Both the position numbers and the translations under genes were made by a program. Positions 6,369 through 11,852 of a stretch of DNA of 11,852 nucleotides are shown here, one piece after another. The DNA comes from Spirulina sp. DLM2.Bin59. Lineage in GTDB: Bacteria; Cyanobacteriota; Cyanobacteriia; Cyanobacteriales; Spirulinaceae. The notes beneath the pieces were generated by a model. The model was not told the DNA's origin. It saw nothing but the letters and a program-made list of their open reading frames with translations, and did no database searches. Numbering within the stretch: position 1 is the stretch's first letter; the number at the start of each line of letters is the position of its first letter. The DNA is taken from NCBI GenBank assembly GCA_007693875.1, contig RECT01000434.1:1-11852 (forward strand), read 5' to 3'.

Positions 6369-6426
6369 AGGCATTCAACTGCTCCCTGAATAAGCTAAGA
6401 TATTAGTCCTGTGCATTGTGCAGAAA

Positions 6427-6435
6427 TGATACACT
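6427..6435 (+). promoter_or_regulatory. Candidate rpsA promoter (extended -10)
   Basis: TGA followed by TACACT is an extended -10, the same hexamer as in the psbB and psbT candidates. It overlaps the left arm of the 6431-6492 inverted repeat. If it is used, that arm acts as DNA, not as part of the leader RNA. An alternative -10 is TAAGAT at 6396-6401. Confidence 0.35.
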
Positions 6436-6492
6436 CAGAGTATGTGGCCATCGAGTAGGGTTTCCACTCCCTGGCTCGGATTCCCTGAGTGT
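6431..6492 (+). promoter_or_regulatory. Nested inverted repeats in the rpsA leader
   Basis: Three colinear pairings nest inside one another: ACACTCAG/CTGAGTGT (6431-6438, 6485-6492), CGAG/CTCG (6452-6455, 6475-6478), and AGGG/CCCT (6457-6460, 6469-6472) closing an 8-nt loop. The 8-bp outer stem is exact. This may be a structured leader RNA for control of ribosomal protein S1 or, for the outer arms, an operator overlapping the promoter. Confidence 0.5.
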
Positions 6493-6608
6493 CCCCCCCC
6501 GAGAACCCAACAACGGGTCATTTTCAATCCACCCCGGAGAGAACTGCCCTGCGTTGAGTTTGTTTGTTTGCGTCTGAGAAGTCTCGCTATTACCACAGGA
6601 ATTTACCC

Positions 6609-6626
6609 ATGATTCCCACACAGTGA
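6609..6626 (+). other. Possible upstream mini-ORF in the rpsA leader (MIPTQ)
   Basis: ATG ATT CCC ACA CAG TGA encodes five residues and ends 38 nt before the rpsA ATG. AGGA at 6597-6600 lies 8 nt before its ATG, a better-placed Shine-Dalgarno than that of rpsA itself. It could be a leader peptide or chance. Confidence 0.3.
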
Positions 6627-6664
6627 AGCGTTACGGAGTTAAAAGCTAGGAATACATTACACAC

Positions 6665-7669
6665 ATGGTCAGTCAGAAAAACACCGTTAGTAACAAAGAC
6701 ATTGGTTTTACCCACGAGGATTTTGCTGCACTCCTGGATCAATACGACTATCACTTTAGTCCAGGAGATATCGTCCCCGGTACTGTGTTCAGCATGGAAC
6801 CTCGCGGGGCGTTAATCGACATTGGCGCAAAAACTGCCGCCTACATCCCCATTCAGGAGATGTCGATCAATCGCGTCGATGATCCCAGTGAAGTTTTACA
6901 ACCAGATGAGACACGGGAATTTTTCATTCTGACTGATGAGAACGAAGATGGTCAGTTGACCCTCTCGATTCGCCGCATTGAATACCTCCGGGCTTGGGAA
7001 CGGGTGCGCCAACTCCAAGCGGAAGATGCCACCGTTCGCTCCAACGTCTTCGCCACGAACCGAGGCGGGGCCTTGGTGCGGATCGAAGGGCTGCGGGGCT
7101 TTATCCCCGGCTCTCACATCAGCACCCGCCAAGCCAAAGAAGATCTGGTGGGTCAGGATCTGCCCCTGAAATTCTTAGAAGTGGATGAAGACCGCAATCG
7201 CCTCGTCCTCAGCCATCGCCGCGCCCTCGTGGAGCGGAAGATGAACGGCTTACAGGTGGGCGAAGTGGTGACGGGGATGGTGCGCGGCATCAAACCCTAC
7301 GGGGCCTTTATCGATATTGGTGGCGTCAGTGGCCTGCTCCACATTTCCGAAATTTCCCACGACCACATCGACACCCCCCACAGCGTCTTTGCCGTCAACG
7401 ATGAGTTGAAGGTGATGATCATTGACCTGGATGCGGAGCGGGGCCGGATTTCCCTCTCCACGAAACAACTGGAGCCGGAAGCCGGGGATATGCTCAAAAA
7501 CCGGGATCTGGTCTTTGAAAAAGCCGAAGAGATGGCGGAGAAATATCGTCAGAAACTGCTGCAACAACAGCAGGGCGAACCGGAGGAATTGGAAGATCCG
7601 GATCTTGAAGAGGAAGTCACGACTTCTGAGGAAGAACTCGAACCCGTTGCCAGCGGCGTCGAAGAATAA
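6665..7669 (+). CDS. rpsA: 30S ribosomal protein S1, three-domain cyanobacterial type
   Basis: The 334-residue protein binds mRNA on the 30S subunit and helps initiation. Three S1 (OB-fold) domains are visible: about 33-103 (GDIVPGTVFSMEPRGALIDIG), 121-187 (VRSNVFATNRGGALVRIEG) and 198-268 (GEVVTGMVRGIKPYGAFIDIGG, the best match to consensus). The tail (285-334) is helical and then strongly acidic. Six-domain S1, as in enterobacteria, is about 550 residues; a three-domain form of this length is normal in cyanobacteria and chloroplasts. The Shine-Dalgarno is poor: AGGA at 6648-6651, 13 nt from the ATG. The 296-bp leader is structured. S1 is known to autoregulate in E. coli, so leader-based control is plausible but unproven here. 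Confidence 0.97.
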   Translation: MVSQKNTVSNKDIGFTHEDFAALLDQYDYHFSPGDIVPGTVFSMEPRGALIDIGAKTAAYIPIQEMSINRVDDPSEVLQPDETREFFILTDENEDGQLTLSIRRIEYLRAWERVRQLQAEDATVRSNVFATNRGGALVRIEGLRGFIPGSHISTRQAKEDLVGQDLPLKFLEVDEDRNRLVLSHRRALVERKMNGLQVGEVVTGMVRGIKPYGAFIDIGGVSGLLHISEISHDHIDTPHSVFAVNDELKVMIIDLDAERGRISLSTKQLEPEAGDMLKNRDLVFEKAEEMAEKYRQKLLQQQQGEPEELEDPDLEEEVTTSEEELEPVASGVEE

Positions 7670-7675
7670 ATCCCA

Positions 7676-7711
7676 AAATCCCCCCAAACCCATCGGTTCG
7701 GGGGGATTTTT
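7676..7711. terminator. Bidirectional terminator between rpsA and gltX
   Basis: AAATCCCCCC (7676-7685) pairs with GGGGGGATTT (7700-7709). Inside the 14-nt loop AACC/GGTT can extend the stem after one mismatch. A T-run (7707-7711) follows on the plus strand, and a run of T follows on the minus strand. It serves the convergent ends of rpsA and gltX, whose stop codons are 48 bp apart. Confidence 0.88.
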
Positions 7712-7717
7712 GCTGGG

Positions 7718-9175
7718 TTAGAACGTGGCTAAGAGGGCGAGGGTTTGCTCCAAACGTTGCACCGCTTCCCCTTTGCGATGAAGTAATACCCAAGCTTGCA
7801 TCAGATCGGGGCCTTGGACTTCTCCGGTCAGGGCTGCCCGCATCGTTTTCATCACCAAGCCCTTTTTGACTCCGGCGGTTTTGGTGATCTGATTGACGAT
7901 CGCCTTGAGGCTTTCAATATCTACGGATTCAAGGGTTTTGATCGCAGCGATCGCCCCTTCCACAATGCCCTGCACCCCGGCCTGTTGTAGATGGGCGATC
8001 GCCTTTTCATCAAAGGTAATCCCAGAGCCAAACAATAACCGGGCTTCAGGAACCGCATCGGGCAAACGGGTCAAACTGGGGGCGACAAGGGTCGTGAGTT
8101 CCTCCAACCAGGGGCGATCGCCCACGGGATCAAATTCATACCCGGCCCCCTGCCAATGGGGAATGAGCAGATCCGTCAAGGCCGCCACGGGCATTTGATG
8201 GAGATATTGGCTATTGAGCCAATCCAGCTTGTGCCAATCAAACTTAGCCCCCGCTTTATTGACCCGCTCCAGTTCAAACTGCGCCGCCGCTTCTGTGAGC
8301 GTGAAAATTTCCTGGGTGGCATCGGGGGGAGTCCAACCGAGGAGACACATATAATTGGCGATCGCCTCCGCCGTAAATCCCATTTGGCGAAAATCATCAA
8401 TGGATGTCACCCCATCCCGCTTTGAGAGTTTCCGCCCTTCGGTGTTGAGAATCAAGGGCGTATGGGCAAAGTGGGGAACCGTTCCCCCCAAGGCTTCATA
8501 GAGCAGGATCTGCTTGGCGGTGTTGGCAATGTGATCCTCACCCCGAATCACATGGCTGATTTCCATATCCAAATCATCCACCACCACCGCGAGATTGTAG
8601 AGGGGCTGGCCAAAGGGTTCATCCCCCTCCGGTGTGCGGGCGATCACCATATCCCCCCCTAAATCCCGACCCTGCCAAGTCATCGCCCCCCGGATGTGAT
8701 CAGTCCAGGTGATGGTGCGATCGTCGTCAATTTTGAAGCGGATCACCGGCTTGCGGCCTTGGGCGATGAATTTTTCCTCAGCTTCCGGGGTGAGGTGGCG
8801 GTGACGATTATCATAGCGGGGGGCTTGATTGCTGGCCTTTTGGGCGGTGCGCATCACCTCCAATTCATCAGCGGTGCAATAACAGCGATAGGCTAACCCC
8901 CGATCTAACAGGGTTTGCACCGCCTCCCGATAACGATCAAGGCGATCGGACTGTTGGATCGGCCCCTCATCCCATTGCAGGCCCAACCATGCCAGGCCGC
9001 TGAGAATGTTCTCGGTATATTCGGGGCGCGATCGCTCCTGATCCGTATCTTCAATGCGGAGGATGAACGTTCCCCCATGGCGGCGGGCGTAGAGCCAGTT
9101 AAAAACCGCCGTGCGGGCGGTGCCAATGTGGAGATTCCCCGTCGGACTGGGGGCAATGCGTACTCGTACAGTCAC
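7718..9175 (-). CDS. gltX: Glutamyl-tRNA synthetase
   Basis: A class I aminoacyl-tRNA synthetase of 485 residues that charges tRNA-Glu. In cyanobacteria the enzyme is generally non-discriminating and also makes Glu-tRNA-Gln for the amidotransferase GatCAB; Glu-tRNA-Glu also feeds tetrapyrrole synthesis. The HIGH region is at 7-18 (IAPSPTGNLHIG) and the KMSKS motif is KLSKR at 249-253. I choose GTG at 9175 as start: GAGGA lies 8 nt upstream and the protein then begins MTVRVRIAPSPTG, as in the family. An ATG at 9220 would add 15 residues and bury that Shine-Dalgarno. C98, C100, H125 and H127 fall at the numbered zinc-ligand positions of the E. coli enzyme (Cys, Cys, Cys, His there). It diverges from the tRNA-Leu gene and converges on rpsA. 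Confidence 0.97.
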   Translation of the reverse strand: MTVRVRIAPSPTGNLHIGTARTAVFNWLYARRHGGTFILRIEDTDQERSRPEYTENILSGLAWLGLQWDEGPIQQSDRLDRYREAVQTLLDRGLAYRCYCTADELEVMRTAQKASNQAPRYDNRHRHLTPEAEEKFIAQGRKPVIRFKIDDDRTITWTDHIRGAMTWQGRDLGGDMVIARTPEGDEPFGQPLYNLAVVVDDLDMEISHVIRGEDHIANTAKQILLYEALGGTVPHFAHTPLILNTEGRKLSKRDGVTSIDDFRQMGFTAEAIANYMCLLGWTPPDATQEIFTLTEAAAQFELERVNKAGAKFDWHKLDWLNSQYLHQMPVAALTDLLIPHWQGAGYEFDPVGDRPWLEELTTLVAPSLTRLPDAVPEARLLFGSGITFDEKAIAHLQQAGVQGIVEGAIAAIKTLESVDIESLKAIVNQITKTAGVKKGLVMKTMRAALTGEVQGPDLMQAWVLLHRKGEAVQRLEQTLALLATF

Positions 9176-9203
9176 AGATTTTTTCCTCAACCATCCAGAT
9201 TTC

Positions 9204-9221
9204 TTTGTTAACCCTAACAAA
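9204..9221. promoter_or_regulatory. Palindrome between gltX and tRNA-Leu
   Basis: TTTGTTA (9204-9210) and TAACAAA (9215-9221) are perfect 7-bp arms around ACCC. The site lies 16 bp before the gltX Shine-Dalgarno and just upstream of the candidate tRNA promoter, so it could be an operator for either gene or a hairpin in the gltX leader. Confidence 0.4.
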
Positions 9222-9228
9222 AAAGGGC

Positions 9229-9258
9229 TTGGCCATCTTGAAGAACTTGTGTTATCCT
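9229..9258 (+). promoter_or_regulatory. Candidate tRNA-Leu promoter
   Basis: TTGGCC (9229-9234) and TATCCT (9253-9258) each match the sigma-70 consensus at four of six positions with an 18-nt spacer. TGT directly before the -10 gives an extended -10. Transcription would begin about 25 nt before the tRNA. Confidence 0.5.
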
Positions 9259-9290
9259 AGTTTCTCGTTGACGCAAAGCGTTAACCCCTT

Positions 9291-9371
9291 GCGGATGTGG
9301 TGGAATTGGTAGACACGCACGCTTGAGGGGCGTGTGGCTTGCCCGTGCGAGTTCGAGTCTCGCCATCCGCA
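9291..9371 (+). tRNA. tRNA-Leu (anticodon GAG)
   Basis: An 81-nt class II tRNA. The acceptor stem is GCGGATG (9291-9297) with CATCCGC (9364-9370) and discriminator A. The anticodon stem is CACGC/GCGTG around loop TTGAGGG with GAG at 9325-9327, reading CUC and CUU. The variable arm (9335-9346) contains a GGC/GCC stem as expected for leucine. The T arm is GCGAG/CTCGC with loop TTCGAGT. CCA is not encoded. It stands alone with its own candidate promoter and terminator. Confidence 0.97.
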
Positions 9372-9373
9372 TC

Positions 9374-9410
9374 AAAAACCCCAAGGTTCTTAGCAATCTT
9401 GGGGTTTTTT
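9374..9410 (+). terminator. Intrinsic terminator of tRNA-Leu
   Basis: AAAAACCCCAAG (9374-9385) pairs with CTTGGGGTTTTT (9398-9409), a perfect 12-bp stem with a 12-nt loop and six T residues (9405-9410). It begins 2 nt after the tRNA. Confidence 0.93.
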
Positions 9411-9601
9411 GTACCTCTTTTTCATTCCGTAGGGGCGAAAAATCTTGTGCCTCCGGCAGGCTTACGCCAACGCCCCCACGCCCATCAATAGGACAAACGC
9501 AGGATCAGGGGTAACATCGCCCACCCAATTGGGAATAGTTAGGCATCGCCCACCAGACAAGGGGATTGTGTCAAAATAAGGTGTTGTGCCGATGAAGGGC
9601 G
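9411..9601. other. Non-coding region before mnmG
   Basis: No gene was found in these 191 bp. The segment around 9429-9475 (GTAGGGGCG..., then GCCTCCGGCAGGC) looks like dispersed cyanobacterial intergenic repeat sequence. Closer to mnmG there is a perfect 11-bp direct repeat CATCGCCCACC at 9515-9525 and 9544-9554, with a 10-bp palindrome CCCAATTGGG (9524-9533) overlapping the first copy. No clear promoter was found for mnmG. Confidence 0.5.
9449..9461. repeat. Dispersed-type palindrome GCCTCCGGCAGGC
   Basis: An imperfect palindrome, with GCCT and AGGC arms around CCGGC-type centre sequence. It sits in a context (CTTACGCCAACGCC following) that resembles interspersed repeats of many cyanobacterial genomes. 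The assignment is from appearance only. Confidence 0.35.
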
Positions 9602-11539
9602 ATGATTGCTGCTGCTGGGATTGAATTTCAAGACGAATTTGAGGTGATTGTGATTGGTGCCGGCCATGCGGGCTGTGAGGCGGCCCTCGCTGCGGCTCGC
9701 CTCGGTTGCGCCACATTAATGCTCACCCTCAACCTCGATAAAATCGCCTGGCAACCCTGTAACCCCGCCGTCGGTGGCCCCGCCAAATCCCAACTCACCC
9801 ATGAAATCGATGCCTTGGGGGGGGAAATTGGCAAAATGAGCGATCGCACCTATCTGCAAAAGCGGGTTTTAAATGCCTCCCGAGGCCCTGCGGTGTGGGC
9901 ATTGCGGGCCCAAACCGATAAGCGGGAATATGCCCAGGTGATGCGGCGCATTGTCGAAAATCAGCCCAATTTGGCCATCCGGGAAGCCATGGCCACGGAT
10001 TTAATTCTGGGCCCCAACAGCGAAATTTTAGGGGTAAAAACCTATTTCGGCACTTGTTTCGCCGCCAAAGCCGTGATCCTCACCACCGGCACATTTTTGG
10101 GCGGCCGGATTTGGATTGGCAATCAATCCATGGCAGCGGGTCGGGCCGGGGAATTTGCCGCCGTGGGCCTAACGGAAACCCTCAATCAACTGGGGTTTGA
10201 AACCGATCGCCTCAAAACCGGCACACCGGCCCGGGTTGATCGCCGCAGCGTTGACTTTTCCAAAATGGAACCCCAGCCGCCGGATGCGGAGATCCGGTGG
10301 TTTAGTTTTGATCCGGAGTTGTGGATCGAGCGGGAGCAAATGAATTGCCACCTCACCCGCACCACAGCGCAAACCCATCAACTGATCCGGGATAACCTCC
10401 ATTTAACCCCCGTTTATGGTGGCTTTATTGATGCCAAAGGCCCCCGCTATTGCCCCAGTATTGAGGACAAAATCGTCCGGTTTGCCGATAAGGAATCCCA
10501 TCAAATTTTCATCGAACCGGAAGGGCGAGATATTCCGGAATTGTATATTCAAGGTTTCTCAACGGGGTTGCCGGAAACGTTGCAATTGCAGTTGTTACGG
10601 ACGTTGCCGGGGTTGGAGGAATGCACGATGCTGCGGCCCGCCTATGCGGTGGAATATGATTATCTCCCCGCCACCCAATGCTATCCCACGTTGATGACGA
10701 AAAAAATTGAAGGGCTGTTTACCGCTGGCCAAATCAACGGCACGACGGGCTATGAAGAGGCGGCGGCTCAGGGGTTTGTGGCGGGGGTGAATGGGGCGCG
10801 GTTTAGTCGTGGCCAGGAGATGATTGTATTTCCCCGGGAACAGAGTTATATCGGCACGTTGATTGATGATCTTTGCACCAAGGATCTGCGGGAACCCTAT
10901 CGCATGCTGACTTCGCGGTCAGAATATCGGCTGTTGTTGCGCTCTGATAATGCCGATCGACGGTTAACCCCCTTGGGGCGAGAAATTGGCTTAATCGGCG
11001 ATCGCCGCTGGCAACTGTTCCAAACCAAATACGCCAACATTGCCGCCGAGCAGGAGCGTTTAGCAACCCAACGGGTGAAGGAGCATGATCCCATCGGCGT
11101 GGAAATTGTGGCGGCAACGCAGCAGAAAATAAAAGGCTCCATTACCTTGGCGGATTTATTGCGGCGGCCGGGTTTGCACTATGCCGATTTAGACCATTAT
11201 GGTTTGGGGAATCCTGACCTGAATCGGGCGGAACGGGAAGGGGCAGAAATTGAGATTAAATACGCCGGTTATATCCAGCGGCAACAAACCCAAATTGATC
11301 AGGTGGCCCGCAGTGCCAACCGCAAGCTTCCCCCGGATCTGGACTATGGGGCCATTGAAACCCTCTCGAAGGAATCCCGGGAGAAGTTAGCAAAGCTTCG
11401 CCCCTTAACCATTGGTCAAGCCTCCCGCATGGGGGGGGTAAATCCGGCGGATATTAATGCGTTGTTAGTCCATTTAGAGGTGCGATCGCGCCTCAACTCA
11501 ACCCCTGGAGTGATAGGCTCAAAGGTTAAGGCTTTTTGA
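9602..11539 (+). CDS. mnmG: tRNA uridine-5-carboxymethylaminomethyl(34) synthesis enzyme MnmG
   Basis: The 645-residue FAD protein (GidA) acts with MnmE to modify the wobble uridine (U34) of tRNAs that read split codon boxes. The FAD-binding GAGHAG (19-24) follows the strand EVIVI. C52 (PCNPAVGGPAKSQ) and C283 (GPRYCPSIEDKI) correspond to the two conserved cysteines of the family. The C-terminal helical part contains ASRMGGVNPADINALLVHLE, the end thought to contact MnmE and tRNA. Length fits (about 630 in E. coli). The start is the first ATG; no properly spaced Shine-Dalgarno exists, because AAGGG ends only 2 nt before it. ispD begins 10 nt after the stop, so the two are probably co-transcribed. 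Confidence 0.97.
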   Translation: MIAAAGIEFQDEFEVIVIGAGHAGCEAALAAARLGCATLMLTLNLDKIAWQPCNPAVGGPAKSQLTHEIDALGGEIGKMSDRTYLQKRVLNASRGPAVWALRAQTDKREYAQVMRRIVENQPNLAIREAMATDLILGPNSEILGVKTYFGTCFAAKAVILTTGTFLGGRIWIGNQSMAAGRAGEFAAVGLTETLNQLGFETDRLKTGTPARVDRRSVDFSKMEPQPPDAEIRWFSFDPELWIEREQMNCHLTRTTAQTHQLIRDNLHLTPVYGGFIDAKGPRYCPSIEDKIVRFADKESHQIFIEPEGRDIPELYIQGFSTGLPETLQLQLLRTLPGLEECTMLRPAYAVEYDYLPATQCYPTLMTKKIEGLFTAGQINGTTGYEEAAAQGFVAGVNGARFSRGQEMIVFPREQSYIGTLIDDLCTKDLREPYRMLTSRSEYRLLLRSDNADRRLTPLGREIGLIGDRRWQLFQTKYANIAAEQERLATQRVKEHDPIGVEIVAATQQKIKGSITLADLLRRPGLHYADLDHYGLGNPDLNRAEREGAEIEIKYAGYIQRQQTQIDQVARSANRKLPPDLDYGAIETLSKESREKLAKLRPLTIGQASRMGGVNPADINALLVHLEVRSRLNSTPGVIGSKVKAF

Positions 11540-11549
11540 GAAATACACC

Positions 11550-11852
11550 ATGCACCTATTGATTCCGGCCGCCGGTTTGGGGAAACGAATGGGGGGCGAT
11601 CGCAATAAACTGCTCCTGACACTAAACCATAAACCCCTCTTGGCTTGGACACTCCAGGCGATCGAACAGGCCCAGGAAATTAGCTGGATTGGCCTGATCG
11701 GACAACCCCAGGATTTCCCTGCCTTTGAGCAGATTATTGCCGACATCTACCTCACCAAACCCGTTCAACTGATCCCAGGGGGGGATACTCGCCAAGACTC
11801 CGTTTATAACGGCCTCCAAGCCCTCCCCCCCCAAGCCCAACGGGTACTGATC
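11550..11852 (+). CDS. ispD: 2-C-methyl-D-erythritol 4-phosphate cytidylyltransferase, 5' part
   Basis: The first 101 codons are present and the gene runs off the window; a complete IspD is about 230 residues. The enzyme joins CTP and methylerythritol phosphate in the MEP pathway to isoprenoids, the source of carotenoids, phytol and plastoquinone side chains in cyanobacteria. The nucleotide-binding start PAAGLGKRMGGDRNK (6-20) and the GGDTRQDSVYNGL motif (77-89) are diagnostic, and K20 is the expected conserved lysine. It lies 10 nt after mnmG with only a weak GAGA upstream, so it is likely translated from a shared message. HIP1 occurs once in the gene, over codons 16-18. Confidence 0.95.
   Translation, partial: MHLLIPAAGLGKRMGGDRNKLLLTLNHKPLLAWTLQAIEQAQEISWIGLIGQPQDFPAFEQIIADIYLTKPVQLIPGGDTRQDSVYNGLQALPPQAQRVLI

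Noticed and set aside
7250..7693. 147-codon minus-strand frame opposite rpsA
   Set aside because: Its Phe/Leu-rich product is the antisense of the acidic S1 tail and it runs through the rpsA terminator.
9176..9220. ATG start for gltX giving 500 residues
   Set aside because: GTG at 9175 is preceded by GAGGA at ideal spacing and matches the conserved family N-terminus.
9411..9601. Possible small gene between tRNA-Leu and mnmG, or a tRNA-associated integration site
   Set aside because: No frame with a plausible start and ribosome binding site, no integrase, and no repeat of the tRNA 3' end in the window.

Overview
The window is chromosomal DNA from a cyanobacterium. It carries psbB (CP47) and psbT of photosystem II, a three-domain cyanobacterial-type ribosomal protein S1, a stand-alone PCP_red-domain protein and roughly 17 copies of the HIP1 octamer GCGATCGC. 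A plastid is unlikely because of nrdR, mnmG, ispD and the Anbu protease gene. I do not assign a genus. No phage, transposase, CRISPR or integrase was seen.

Layout: 1-276 is non-coding and holds inverted repeats of the dispersed cyanobacterial type. From 3489 down to 277 four minus-strand genes are packed as a likely operon: an EamA/DMT-family membrane protein with a long coiled-coil and proline-rich N-terminal extension, a 63-residue PCP_red protein (4-nt ATGA overlap), a methionine-rich zinc-ribbon protein, and the proteasome-like peptidase Anbu. This is the least understood part of the window.

A 406-bp divergent region separates this cluster from psbB. It holds a candidate psbB promoter and three abutting inverted repeats before a strong Shine-Dalgarno. 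psbB is followed by a strong intrinsic terminator and then psbT (31 codons) with its own candidate extended -10 promoter. Next come nrdR (ribonucleotide reductase repressor) and, after a 296-bp structured leader, rpsA. rpsA converges on gltX across a bidirectional terminator.

Upstream of gltX, divergently, lies a tRNA-Leu(GAG) gene with its own terminator. After 190 bp without a recognisable gene comes mnmG (tRNA wobble uridine modification), followed 10 nt later by ispD (MEP isoprenoid pathway), which runs off the window end.

Functionally the right half is mostly translation (S1, glutamyl-tRNA synthetase, tRNA-Leu, MnmG) plus dNTP control and isoprenoid supply. The centre is photosystem II. 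The left is an unusual transporter, protease and metal-ribbon cluster. Nothing in the window is demonstrably a new defence or mobile system; the best leads are the four-gene cluster and the structured leaders of psbB and rpsA.
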